Positions 18,197-30,026 of a stretch of DNA of 64,000 bases are shown piece by piece. Both the position numbers and the translations under genes were made by a program. Numbering within the stretch: the first letter of the stretch is position 1; each line of letters starts with the position of its first letter. The stretch is from Massilia sp. Root133 (lineage in GTDB: Bacteria; Pseudomonadota; Gammaproteobacteria; Burkholderiales; Burkholderiaceae_D), in contig NZ_LMEW01000002.1 of assembly GCF_001426525.1 (NCBI RefSeq), forward strand, positions 62,001-126,000, written 5' to 3'. The notes under the pieces are model-generated. The model had not been told where the DNA came from and searched no databases. It saw nothing but the letters and a program-made list of their open reading frames with translations.

Positions 18197-18466
18197 TTAG
18201 CGGACGCGGCCGCGACGCAGCAGATTCACGATTGCGAGCAGGATCACAGCGCCCAGGAACGAGACCAGCAGCGACGACACACTGAAGTCATCGGAGTTGA
18301 TGGTGCCACTACCGAACAGCGGGGACAGCAGCCAGCCACCCAGGAAGGCTCCCACGATACCGACCACGACATTGAGAATCATGCCTTGCTCAGCATCCGT
18401 CTTCATGATCATGCTGGCGAGCCAGCCGAGCACACCACCAACAACGATCCAGATAATGAATAACAT
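18197..18466 (-). CDS. GlsB/YeaQ/YmgE-family stress membrane protein
   Basis: 89 aa with three hydrophobic helices (WIVVGGVLGWLASMIM, the glycine-rich second helix GIVGAFLGGWLL, and LLVSFLGAVILLAIVNLL) and a basic tail, the family layout. These small inner-membrane proteins are linked to general stress responses but have no proven biochemical role. A strong GAGGAGG RBS precedes the ATG. A terminator follows directly. Confidence 0.9.
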   Translation of the reverse strand: MLFIIWIVVGGVLGWLASMIMKTDAEQGMILNVVVGIVGAFLGGWLLSPLFGSGTINSDDFSVSSLLVSFLGAVILLAIVNLLRRGRVR

Positions 18467-18739
18467 GTTGAGTCCTCCTCAAGTTGGAAAAAACATACTC
18501 CAGGCCAATTGAATGCCGAGGCCATGTGCAAAGTCTATTGATGCACACGGTACCGGGTCGGTGCGTTGCCGAACGTTAGACGCGCAAACTGCGGCGACGT
18601 TCTCTTGTTGTGCGGAATGTCCCCAACACGGTGCGTCACCGAACAGAAGCGCCTTGCTCGGCAGGCATATCGTTTAAGCCACTTTGCACCAAGTGAACAC
18701 TACACCCCGGACCGCTTCGATTACTGAAAGGATTTCATC

Positions 18740-20245
18740 ATGGCTATTTTCGACAACAGCACGAACGAGCAGAACAAGCAGAACCGCATGGTGACCGGGC
18801 TGTTCCCCGACCGCGCCAGCGCGGAGCGCGCCTACGGCGCCATCTCCACCCGCGGCTATACGAAGGACGACGTCAACCTGATGATGTCGGACACGACCCG
18901 CAAGACCCATTTCTCCGACACCGAGACTGAGCTGGGCAGCAAGGCCGCGGAAGGCGCCGCTGCCGGTGCAGGTATCGGCGGCACCATCGGCGCCGTGCTG
19001 GCCGGCGTGGCCGCCATCGGCACCTCGCTGGTGATCCCGGGTGCAGGCCTCGTCGTCGCCGGTCCGCTGGCAGCGGCACTGGCCGGCGCAGGCGCGGGCG
19101 GCATCACCGGCGGCCTGATCGGCGCGCTGATCGGTGCCGGCATCCCGGAAGAACGCGTCAAGCACTACGAGGAAGGCATCAACAACGGCGGCATCGTGAT
19201 GGGCGTGACGCCGCGTTCGGACGAGGACGTTGCCTACCTGAACCAGACCTTCACCGATAACGGCGGCTCGCACGTGATCGGCACCGGCATCGGCGCCGCC
19301 GCGGGTGCCGCCACCGGCGCCGCACTGGGCGCGGCCGGCGGTCCGATCGGCATGGCGGCAGGTGCCGCGATCGGCGGCATCGCCGGCGGCATGGCCGGCA
19401 AGGGCGTGGGCGAAGTCGTCAACCCGAAATCGGGCGACGACCTGGGCGAACACTATCTGGCCAAGGGCACGGGCGCCGGCGCCGGCGCCGCAATGGGCGC
19501 GGCTGCGGGCTCCGTGGCAGGTCCGGTCGGTGCCCTGGCCGGTGCCGCGATCGGCGGCCTGGCCGGCGGCGCAGCGGGCCGCGGTGCGGGCGAAGTGGTG
19601 AATCCGCATTCGGAAGACCGCCTGCATGAACACAACCTGGCCCAGGGCACCGGTGCCGGTGCGGGCGCACTGACCGGTGCCGCCGTGGGCAGCGCGGCCG
19701 GTCCGATCGGCACTGTCGCGGGCGCAGCCATCGGCGGTATCGCGGGCGGCATGGCCGGCAAGGGCGCGGGCGAAGTCGTGAACCCGAAACCGGGCGACGA
19801 CCTGCATGAGCACAACCTGGCCGGCGGCGTCGGTGCGGGTGGCGGTGCTGCAGCCGGTGCGGCAATCGGCGCCGTGGGCGGCCCGGTCGGCATGGCGGCA
19901 GGTGCAGCCATCGGCGGCATCGCCGGCGGCATGGTCGGCAAGGGCGCCGGCCACCTCGTGAATCCGACGGTAGAGGATGCGTACTGGCGCTCGAACTACC
20001 AAACGCAGCCGTACTACACCACTGGCTACACGTACGACGATTATTCGCCGGCGTATGCGCTGGGCTACAACAATGCCCGCCGCTTCCCGTCCTACGACCT
20101 GGCCGAGCCGCACATGGCCGACGAGTGGGATCGCGTGAAGGGCCATTCGCGCCTGTCGTGGGAGCAGGCCAAGTCGGCCAGCCGCGCCGCGTGGGATCGC
20201 GTGGAGCGTGCCATTCCCGGTGATTCGGACCGCGACGGCCGCTGA
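18740..20245 (+). CDS. Repeat-built glycine-zipper protein with GSP17M-like N-terminus
   Basis: 501 aa. Residues about 16-50 (VTGLFPDRASAERAYGAI, GYTKDDVNLMMSD) resemble the general stress protein 17M / heat-induced YflT-like domain. A hydrophobic Gly/Ala region follows. Four tandem units of about 60 aa then each end GxGEVVNPxxxDxLxEHxL (the last reads GHLVNP). The C-terminal ~75 residues are polar and Tyr/Arg-rich. Glycine-zipper segments of this type insert into or pack along membranes. The ATG follows GAAAGG. It is probably a stress or desiccation-related envelope protein; exact function unknown. Confidence 0.8.
   Translation: MAIFDNSTNEQNKQNRMVTGLFPDRASAERAYGAISTRGYTKDDVNLMMSDTTRKTHFSDTETELGSKAAEGAAAGAGIGGTIGAVLAGVAAIGTSLVIPGAGLVVAGPLAAALAGAGAGGITGGLIGALIGAGIPEERVKHYEEGINNGGIVMGVTPRSDEDVAYLNQTFTDNGGSHVIGTGIGAAAGAATGAALGAAGGPIGMAAGAAIGGIAGGMAGKGVGEVVNPKSGDDLGEHYLAKGTGAGAGAAMGAAAGSVAGPVGALAGAAIGGLAGGAAGRGAGEVVNPHSEDRLHEHNLAQGTGAGAGALTGAAVGSAAGPIGTVAGAAIGGIAGGMAGKGAGEVVNPKPGDDLHEHNLAGGVGAGGGAAAGAAIGAVGGPVGMAAGAAIGGIAGGMVGKGAGHLVNPTVEDAYWRSNYQTQPYYTTGYTYDDYSPAYALGYNNARRFPSYDLAEPHMADEWDRVKGHSRLSWEQAKSASRAAWDRVERAIPGDSDRDGR
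19280..20005 (+). repeat. Four tandem ~180-bp coding repeats
   Basis: Units start at 19280 (186 bp), 19466 (180 bp), 19646 (180 bp) and 19826 (about 180 bp, diverged 3' end). They are similar at nucleotide as well as protein level (shared GGTGC..GCCATCGGCGG cores), so they are recent or homogenised duplications and candidates for copy-number variation. Confidence 0.88.
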
Positions 20246-20260
20246 TCGATCGCGTCAATG

Positions 20261-20299
20261 AAAAAGTCCCGCGGCCAGCTCGGCCGCGGGGCTTTTTCG
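20261..20299. terminator. Bidirectional terminator between glycine-zipper and yceI genes
   Basis: Stem CCCGCGGCC (20268-20276) and GGCCGCGGG (20282-20290) with a 5-nt loop, flanked by an A-run on the left and a T-run on the right. It can stop transcription from both convergent neighbours. Confidence 0.9.
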
Positions 20300-20315
20300 T
20301 TTGGGTACGGCCAGA

Positions 20316-20885
20316 TTACTGCTTGACGGCTTCGACCTGGATCGCCAGCTTGACTTCCGGCTTGAAGCCCATCTTGACGCCGTAGTCCACGCCGAAATCG
20401 GCACGGTTGAACGTGGCCGACGCATCGGCGCCGCACACTTCGCGCTTCAGCATCGGGTGCTGGATGCACTTGAACGAATTGATGTGCAGGGTGACCGGCT
20501 TGGTCACGCCGTGCAGGGTCAGTTCGCCGTCGACGGTGGACGGTGCGTCGCCCTTGAACACGATCTTGCCCTTGTAGGTGGCGTTCGGGTACTTGGCCAC
20601 GTCGAACATGTCCGGACCCTTGGCGTGCTCGTTCATCTTGGCGTGGCCGAAGTCCAGGCTGTTCGCGTCGATGGTGATGTCGACGGTGCCCGTCTTGGCC
20701 GCGCGGTCGACGACGATGCTGCCTTCCGTCTTGTCGAACTTGCCGCGCCAGTTCGACAGGCCGCCGAAGTGGTCGGCCTCGAAGCTCGGGTAGGTGTGGT
20801 TCGAATCGATCTTGTAGGTGTCGGCGGCGAAGGCGGCGCTGGAAGCGAAGGCGACGGCCAGGAGGGCGAGGTGCTTGAATTTCAT
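20316..20885 (-). CDS. yceI: YceI-family periplasmic lipocalin-like protein (first of two)
   Basis: 189 aa with a signal peptide ([20 protein letters not shown]) and the YceI fold: [16 protein letters not shown] at the start and the [12 protein letters not shown] segment. YceI proteins bind long isoprenoid or fatty ligands in a beta-barrel and are periplasmic. It is the third gene of a b561-YceI-YceI operon, 30 bp after its paralogue. The two paralogues are clearly diverged, so they may differ in ligand. Confidence 0.9.
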   Translation of the reverse strand: MKFKHLALLAVAFASSAAFAADTYKIDSNHTYPSFEADHFGGLSNWRGKFDKTEGSIVVDRAAKTGTVDITIDANSLDFGHAKMNEHAKGPDMFDVAKYPNATYKGKIVFKGDAPSTVDGELTLHGVTKPVTLHINSFKCIQHPMLKREVCGADASATFNRADFGVDYGVKMGFKPEVKLAIQVEAVKQ

Positions 20886-20915
20886 GTAAGACGATCCTTT
20901 AACGATTGATGATGT

Positions 20916-21470
20916 TTACTGTCCCGCTGCGACGCGGAATTTGATGACGACTTCGTCGGCGACCATGCTCGTGTCCTTCCACTCGCCTTCGCCGATGTTG
21001 AAGGCCAGCCGCTTGATCGGCAGTTGCCCTTCGAAAACCTGTTTGCCGCTTTCCGGCTTGATGGTGACCGGGAAAGTCACGTCCTGGACCCGGCCCTTGA
21101 TGGTCAGCTTGCCCGAGACGGCGAGCTTGCCCGCGCCCGCCGGCTTGATGGCGGACGAGACAAAGGTTGCCTTCGGAAACTTGGCCGAGTTGAACCAGTC
21201 CTTGCCGGCCACTTCCTTGTTGTACTCGGCCTCGCCGATGTCGAAGCTGGCCGTGTCGATGTCCACGCGCGCCGTCGCTTTTTCCGGGTGCGCCGCGTCG
21301 TAGTCGATCTGCGCGTTGAAGCTCTTGAATTTCGATTCGACCGGCACGTTCATCTGCTTGAACACGGCCGAGACGCTGCTGTGTGCGACATCCGTTTTCA
21401 GGGGGACGGCGCTGGCGATCAGCGTCACGCCGGCCAATACGGCAGCGAGGCCGCCACGGGTGAATTTCAT
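20916..21470 (-). CDS. YceI-family periplasmic protein (second paralogue)
   Basis: 184 aa from the ATG at 21470, chosen because it starts a signal peptide (MKFTRGGLAAVLAGVTLIASA) and lies 11 bp after the cytochrome b561 stop. Conserved YceI elements: DVAHSSVSAVFKQM, the SFDIGEAEYN region and LTIKGRVQDVTFPV. It is sandwiched between cytochrome b561 and the other YceI gene, the E. coli yceJ-yceI arrangement with one extra copy. Confidence 0.9.
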   Translation of the reverse strand: MKFTRGGLAAVLAGVTLIASAVPLKTDVAHSSVSAVFKQMNVPVESKFKSFNAQIDYDAAHPEKATARVDIDTASFDIGEAEYNKEVAGKDWFNSAKFPKATFVSSAIKPAGAGKLAVSGKLTIKGRVQDVTFPVTIKPESGKQVFEGQLPIKRLAFNIGEGEWKDTSMVADEVVIKFRVAAGQ

Positions 21471-21481
21471 GATTTTCTCCT

Positions 21482-22018
21482 TCAGTGGGAACGGCCGGGC
21501 AGCATGCGTCCGAGCGTGCCGTCGCGGTCGACGAATTGGTGCTTCAGGGCGGCGACCACGTGCAGGCCGACGAGGCCGGCCATGACCATGTTCAGCCAGT
21601 AGTGGATCGGCTTCAGCGTGTCGGCCAGCGCCGGATTCTTGGCGATGAACACCGGCAGCTGGAACAGGCCGAACCAGACGACCGGGAAGCCGGCCGCCAA
21701 GGTGTAGAAATAGCCGGACAGCGGCACGGCGAAGATCAGCACGTACAGCAGATGATGCAGGCCGTGGGCGGCGCCGCGCTGCCACGCGGGCATCGAGTCG
21801 GGCAGCGCCGGCGGGCGGTTCTTCAGGCGCCACAGCAGGCGGATCGTGGCGAGCAGCAGCACGGTCACGCCGGCCCATTTATGCCACGAAAAATACTTCA
21901 GCTTGGTGGGCGAGATGCCGGGAATGTCCGTCATCACGAGACCCAGCGTGAACGCACCGATGATCAGCACGGCGATCAGCCAGTGAAGCACGATGGCGGT
22001 CGTGGTGTAGCGCGGCAT
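21482..22018 (-). CDS. Cytochrome b561
   Basis: 178 aa inner-membrane di-heme cytochrome with four hydrophobic helices and the conserved histidines HWLIAVL (helix 1), SWHKWAG (helix 2), LHHLLYV (helix 3) and LHVVAALKHQF (helix 4). Members shuttle electrons between quinol and periplasmic acceptors. It is the first gene of the b561-YceI-YceI operon, behind a 20-bp palindrome 17 bp upstream of the ATG. Confidence 0.93.
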   Translation of the reverse strand: MPRYTTTAIVLHWLIAVLIIGAFTLGLVMTDIPGISPTKLKYFSWHKWAGVTVLLLATIRLLWRLKNRPPALPDSMPAWQRGAAHGLHHLLYVLIFAVPLSGYFYTLAAGFPVVWFGLFQLPVFIAKNPALADTLKPIHYWLNMVMAGLVGLHVVAALKHQFVDRDGTLGRMLPGRSH

Positions 22019-22035
22019 GACGGGTCTCCGATGAA

Positions 22036-22055
22036 TTAGTACGAATTAGAACTAA
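22036..22055 (-). promoter_or_regulatory. 20-bp palindromic operator upstream of cytochrome b561
   Basis: TTAGTACGAATTAGAACTAA is symmetric at 16 of 20 positions. Its TTAGT...ACTAA arms resemble operators of MarR-type repressors in proteobacteria. A TAATAT hexamer on the minus strand overlaps its upstream edge and could be the -10. The cognate regulator is not in the window. Confidence 0.6.
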
Positions 22056-22278
22056 ATATTACCAAACTACCCAGCACACTAGCATGAGTTGCGGGTAGCT
22101 GTGGATTTGCAATAGGGATACTTTAACGGTTCCAAATATTGCGCGGAAGCTATCCATACGGATAACTTTGTTCAGCCAGTGGGATAATCCGTGGCGCATA
22201 TGCCATGTCTGCCCATGTGCGCACTGGGCCGCGCATGCGTGAAGGTAAAATGTTAAAAAAATGGATTTATAAAACATA

Positions 22279-24210
22279 ATGACCCACACGCCCGGTCTGC
22301 CCCTGTTAGTGGCGGCGCTGATGCTGGCCTTGCCGGCGCATGCCGAGGAAGCGGCGCGTCGCGCCGAGTTCGCCGACCTGTCGATCGAAGAACTGGCCAA
22401 CATCGACGTCACGTCCGTCTCGCGCCGGCCCGAACGCCTGCAGGACGCGCCGGCCTCCGTGTACGTGATCACGGCGGACGACATCCGCCGTTCGGGCGCC
22501 CGCAACCTCGCCGAGGCGCTGAACCTCGCGCCGAACCTGCAGGTCGCGCGCGGCAGCAACGCGAATTATTTCATCTCCGCGCGCGGCATGAACGGCACGA
22601 GCAACAGCCCGGCCAACAAGCTGCTCGTGATGATCGACGGCCGCTCGGTCTATTCGCCGCTGTTCTCCGGCATGTTCTGGGACGAGCCGGACGTGATGCT
22701 GGAAGACGTCGAGCGGATCGAAGTGATCAGCGGCCCCGGCGGCACGTTATGGGGCGTGAATGCCGTCAACGGCGTCATCAACATCACGACCCGCCACGCG
22801 CGCGACACCCAGGGAGATTTCCTCGTGCTGCGCGCCGACGTCGACGGCGCCCTGGCCGCGTTCCGCCACGGCGGCGCGATGGATAGCGGCCACTGGCGCG
22901 CCTACGGCAAGGCATTCGGACTGGGGCACAGCGAACTCGCCTCCGGCCGCGCGATCGACGACGACTGGACGCAGGGCCAGGTCGGCTGGCGCGGCGACTG
23001 GGAACGGGGCGCGGAGCGGTTCAGCGTCAACGCCAATGCCTGGCGCGGACGCGAGGGCCAGCCGGCGCCCGGCGTCATCGCGGCGCCGGGCGCCGGCACG
23101 GGCCTGGACGACATCCGGCTGCACGGCGCCAACGTCACGGGACGCTGGGAACATGTGCTCGACGGCGGCGGCAGCGTGACCGCGCAGGCGTATTACGATT
23201 ACCGCTACCGCAAGGTGCCGCCCACGTTCACGGACGCCGTCGGCATCCTCGACCTGCAACTGCAGCACGCGCTGCCCGCGCACGGCCGGCACAGCATCGT
23301 GTGGGGCGGCGAATACCGCACCAGCCGGGACCGCGTCGACAACAGCCGCTTTGTCGCGTTCCTGCCCGCGCGCGACACGCAGACCTGGGCCAGCCTGTTC
23401 GCCCAGGACGAGGTGGCCCTGCGCGACGACCTGAGGGCCACGGCCGGCGTGCGCTGGGAGCGCAATCCGTACACGGGCACGGAATTCCTGCCGAACGTGC
23501 GCCTGTCCTGGCGCGCCACGCCGATGCACGCGTTCTGGGCGGCCGTGTCGCGCACCGTGCGCGCGCCGTCGCGGCTGGACGTGGACGCGTACGTGCCCGG
23601 TGCGCCGCCCTACCTGCTGGCGGGTGGCCGGGGCGTGCGGACGGAGACCGCGCGCGTGCTCGAACTGGGCTACCGCGGCCAGGCGGGGCAGATCGTGTCG
23701 TATTCCGTGACGGCGTTCCGCAACCTGTACGACCATTTGCGCACGCAGGACGTCACGCCTGCCGGGCAGATCGTGTTCGGCAACCTGATGGCAGGCCAGG
23801 CGCGCGGCCTGGAGGCGTGGGGCAATGTGCAGATGACGCAGGCGTGGCGCCTGTCGGCCGGTGCGACGCTGCTGCACGAGGAATTCGCGTTGAAGCCGGG
23901 CAGCCGCGACGAGGGCAGCCTGATGACGACGGGCCGCGATCCGGCCTGCACGGCCCAGCTGCGTTCCAGCCACGCGATCGACGCGGCGCGCGAACTGGAA
24001 CTGGCCGTGCGCCGCAACGGCGCGCTGGGATTGCCGAACGTGCCGGCTTACTGGGCCGTCGATGCCCGCTTCGGCTGGCGTTTTGCGCCGGGGATGGAGT
24101 TGTCGGTGATCGGGACCAATTTGAACGGCGGCCATGCGGAATATGGCGTGGCGTCCGTGCGGACCGAGGTGCCAAGGACGGTGGGCGTGAAATTCACGTG
24201 GGAGAGATAA
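22279..24210 (+). CDS. TonB-dependent outer-membrane receptor, substrate unknown
   Basis: 643 aa with a short signal peptide (MTHTPGLPLLVAALMLALPAHA). The plug domain (about 45-170) contains ASVYVITADDIRRSGARNL, MIDGRSVYSPLFSG and SGPGGTLWGVNAVNGVINI, typical of BtuB/CirA-like receptors. The rest is a beta-barrel. The upstream 260 bp are AT-rich with no clear SD. No transport partner genes are adjacent, so substrate (siderophore, cobalamin or other) cannot be inferred. Confidence 0.87.
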   Translation: MTHTPGLPLLVAALMLALPAHAEEAARRAEFADLSIEELANIDVTSVSRRPERLQDAPASVYVITADDIRRSGARNLAEALNLAPNLQVARGSNANYFISARGMNGTSNSPANKLLVMIDGRSVYSPLFSGMFWDEPDVMLEDVERIEVISGPGGTLWGVNAVNGVINITTRHARDTQGDFLVLRADVDGALAAFRHGGAMDSGHWRAYGKAFGLGHSELASGRAIDDDWTQGQVGWRGDWERGAERFSVNANAWRGREGQPAPGVIAAPGAGTGLDDIRLHGANVTGRWEHVLDGGGSVTAQAYYDYRYRKVPPTFTDAVGILDLQLQHALPAHGRHSIVWGGEYRTSRDRVDNSRFVAFLPARDTQTWASLFAQDEVALRDDLRATAGVRWERNPYTGTEFLPNVRLSWRATPMHAFWAAVSRTVRAPSRLDVDAYVPGAPPYLLAGGRGVRTETARVLELGYRGQAGQIVSYSVTAFRNLYDHLRTQDVTPAGQIVFGNLMAGQARGLEAWGNVQMTQAWRLSAGATLLHEEFALKPGSRDEGSLMTTGRDPACTAQLRSSHAIDAARELELAVRRNGALGLPNVPAYWAVDARFGWRFAPGMELSVIGTNLNGGHAEYGVASVRTEVPRTVGVKFTWER

Positions 24211-24213
24211 GCC

Positions 24214-24301
24214 CGTCGTTCCCGCGCAGGCGGGAACCCAATTTTGTACGAGCTGTCGAGACGCATACAGAACTTGGGCCCCCGCCTGCGCGGGGGCGAC
24301 G
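24214..24301. repeat. REP-like paired palindrome, copy A
   Basis: Two head-to-head GC-rich arms (CGTCGTTCCCGCGCAGGCGG and its near complement ending at 24301) enclose a short spacer with TTTTGTACGAG and GACGCATACAG. Arms can pair as one long hairpin, and each arm is itself a small palindrome. It fills the junction of the convergent receptor and purB genes. Related copies lie at 39400 and 49839. Confidence 0.85.
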
Positions 24302-24333
24302 TATCAGTTTTCGCGGCGCTATCCGCGGGAGAC

Positions 24334-27517
<3,184 letters not shown>

Positions 27518-27562
27518 CCCGGCGGCGCCCGGCATGCTGCGGCACGCTTGCTGCAAGCTGAC

Positions 27563-27578
27563 TTGCAAACGTTTGCAA
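27563..27578. promoter_or_regulatory. LacI-type operator 1
   Basis: Perfect 16-bp palindrome TTGCAAACGTTTGCAA with the central CG dyad typical of LacI/GalR sites. It lies 45 bp after the regulator stop and about 178 bp before the receptor start. Confidence 0.85.
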
Positions 27579-27651
27579 AATACATCTCTGATCGCCCTGT
27601 CTTGTCGCGAATCCCACATGACAGGCTGATTGCAGCGTTTTAGCAACGTTA

Positions 27652-27667
27652 TTGCAATCGTTTGCAA
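27652..27667. promoter_or_regulatory. LacI-type operator 2
   Basis: TTGCAATCGTTTGCAA, one base pair short of the operator 1 palindrome. The centres are 89 bp apart, a spacing compatible with looping. It lies nearest the probable receptor promoter. Confidence 0.82.
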
Positions 27668-27740
27668 TTTTTCCAGAATAGGGAAATAATGGCCGCGTGC
27701 CTGACAAGGTGCCAACAAATCGAATACAAACGGAGGAGAC

Positions 27741-30020
27741 ATGGAAGTTCGCATGAAGCACACGGCGCGTGCCGTGGCGCTGGCTTTGCTGCACCTGGGT
27801 GCCGCGTCCGCACAGGAAGCCGCCGCGCCGGCGTCGTCGACCGATGGCCTGAAGATGGAGCGCATCGTCGTCACCGGCACGCCGATCGGTTCGAGCAAGA
27901 TGAAGTCGAGTGTCTCGGTCAGCACGCTGGAAGCGGACGCCATCCAGAACCTCGCGCCGACCAGCGCCGCCGAAGTGCTGCGTTCGATCCCGGGCGTGCG
28001 CTCGGAGTCGTCGGGCGGCGAAGGCAATGCCAACATCACCGTGCGCGGCGTGCCCATCTCCGCGGGCGGCGCGCGCTACGTGCAGATGCAGGAAGACGGC
28101 TTGCCGGTGCTGCAGTTCGGCGACTTCAACTTCATCACCCCCGACAGCTACATCAAGATCGACGGCACCCTCGACCACGTCGAAGCCGTGCGCGGCGGCT
28201 CGGCTTCGACGCTCGCCACCAACTCGCCCGGCGGCATCATCAACTTCATCTCCAAGGACGGTGCGCAGCAGGGCGGCAGCATCGGTCTCACGCGCGGTCT
28301 CGATTACGACAGCACGCGCGTCGACTTCGACTACGGCGCGCCGATCTCGGAGCGCGACCGCTTCTTCGTCGGCGGCTTCTACCGCCGCGGCGAAGGCATC
28401 CGCAACGCGGCCGGCAAGGACGAGCGGGGCGGCCAGCTGCGCGCGAACTTCACGCACGACTTCGACGGCGGCTACGTGCGCGTCTCGCTCAAGCACCTCG
28501 ACGACCAGAGCCCGACGGCGCGGCCCGTGCCGGTCCTCGTGGGCAACGGCCACATCTCCGAAATCGCCGGCATCGACCCGCGCTACGCGTCGTTCTATTC
28601 GCCGTACTGGGTGCAGGACGTCTCGCTCACCAAGGGCAACGGCCACGTTGCGAGCGACGTCAACGACGGCCTGTCCGTGAAGAGCAATGCGATCGGCCTG
28701 GAAGGCTCGTTCGACCTGGGCAACGGCTGGACCGTGACGGACAAGTTCCGCAAGGCGTCCAACAGCGGCCGCTTCGTGGGCGTGTTCCCGGCCGACAGCG
28801 GCACGGTGGGCAACTATACCTTCGCGACGGGCCCCGACGCCGGCCAGGCCTACAACGGCCGCGCGTTCAACGCCGTCGTCTTCAACACGTCGATCGACGA
28901 CGCGGGCAACACGCTGAACGATGCGCGCCTGACCAAGACGTTCAAGATCGACGGCGCGAAGCTGAACGTGACGGCCGGCTGGTACTCGTCGCTGCAGAAG
29001 CTGGGCCTGACGTGGAACTTCAACCAGTACCTGATGCAGGCGACCGGAGACGATCCCGCGCTGCTGAAGACGGCAAGCAGCACGCCGGGCTACGTCGGCC
29101 CGGCATTCGGCGCCTGCTGCTCGCGCGCGGTGGACGTCGAATACCGCACCAACTCGCCGTACGCGAACATCGGCTGGGAGCAGGGCACCGTCAACGTGGA
29201 CGCCAGCGTGCGCCGCGACCGCCAGCACGCCGGCGGCAGCGCCAACATCGCCACCAATGCGGCGGCGTACCAGCCGGGCACCGTGCAGCGCGTCGACTAC
29301 GACATCGGCCACACATCGTATTCGGTGGGCGGCAACTGGAGGATCACGCCGTCGCTGGCACTGTTCGCCCGCACGAGCGAAGGCGTGGCGTTCAACGCCG
29401 ACCGCATCCTGTTCGGCACCCCGCTGGACGGCAGCGCGCCGATCAGCATCAACACGGTGAAACAGCTGGAAGGCGGCGTGAAATGGCGCAGCGGCGGCCT
29501 GTCCACGTTCCTGACGCTGTTCCATGCGAAGACCCGCGAGAGCAACTACGAAGCGACGACGCAGCTGTCGACCGCGAACAGCTACGACGCGAAAGGCGCC
29601 GAACTGGAAGCGGCCTATCGCGTGGGCGACTTCCGCGTCACGGGCGGCCTCACCTTGACCAATGCGAAGATCACCGCGACGGCACCGGGCGGCGAAGCCA
29701 CGATCGGCCACACGCCGCGCCGCCAGGCGCACGCCGTGTACCAGCTCACGCCGAGCTACGACCTGGGCGCGGCCAACTTCGGCCTGGCCGTCGTCGGCAC
29801 CGGTAAAAGCTGGGGCGACGATGCGAATACGCTGGTCCTGCCCGGCTACACCGTCGTGCATGCGTTCCTGAATTACCAGCTGACGCCGAAGGTGCAGCTG
29901 TCCCTGAACGCCAATAACCTGTTCAACCGCATCGGCTATACCGAGATCGAAGGCGACGGCCACGCCGCCCGCTCGATCACGGGGCGCGCCGTGAAGGCCA
30001 GCGTCAAGTACGCGTTTTAA
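27741..30020 (+). CDS. suxA: TonB-dependent receptor, probable sucrose/oligosaccharide uptake
   Basis: 759 aa with a signal peptide after a short leader (MKHTARAVALALLHLGAASA). The start at 27741 has GGAGGA only 3 nt upstream; a second ATG at 27753 would give the cleaner signal sequence at 15-nt spacing. Plug domain about 60-190 (VSVSTLEADAIQNL, RGVPISAGGARYVQMQEDG, PGGIINFISKDG), then the barrel. It is followed after 6 bp by the amylosucrase gene, so it is probably the outer-membrane sucrose channel as in the Xanthomonas sux locus. Family membership is certain, substrate is inferred. Confidence 0.85.
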   Translation: MEVRMKHTARAVALALLHLGAASAQEAAAPASSTDGLKMERIVVTGTPIGSSKMKSSVSVSTLEADAIQNLAPTSAAEVLRSIPGVRSESSGGEGNANITVRGVPISAGGARYVQMQEDGLPVLQFGDFNFITPDSYIKIDGTLDHVEAVRGGSASTLATNSPGGIINFISKDGAQQGGSIGLTRGLDYDSTRVDFDYGAPISERDRFFVGGFYRRGEGIRNAAGKDERGGQLRANFTHDFDGGYVRVSLKHLDDQSPTARPVPVLVGNGHISEIAGIDPRYASFYSPYWVQDVSLTKGNGHVASDVNDGLSVKSNAIGLEGSFDLGNGWTVTDKFRKASNSGRFVGVFPADSGTVGNYTFATGPDAGQAYNGRAFNAVVFNTSIDDAGNTLNDARLTKTFKIDGAKLNVTAGWYSSLQKLGLTWNFNQYLMQATGDDPALLKTASSTPGYVGPAFGACCSRAVDVEYRTNSPYANIGWEQGTVNVDASVRRDRQHAGGSANIATNAAAYQPGTVQRVDYDIGHTSYSVGGNWRITPSLALFARTSEGVAFNADRILFGTPLDGSAPISINTVKQLEGGVKWRSGGLSTFLTLFHAKTRESNYEATTQLSTANSYDAKGAELEAAYRVGDFRVTGGLTLTNAKITATAPGGEATIGHTPRRQAHAVYQLTPSYDLGAANFGLAVVGTGKSWGDDANTLVLPGYTVVHAFLNYQLTPKVQLSLNANNLFNRIGYTEIEGDGHAARSITGRAVKASVKYAF

Positions 30021-30026
30021 GGATCC

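Noticed and set aside
18674..20146. 490-codon minus-strand frame over the glycine-zipper gene
   Set aside because: Antisense of the repeats (Ala/Asp/Gly-rich); the plus-strand frame has an RBS, a GSP17M-like domain and structured repeats.
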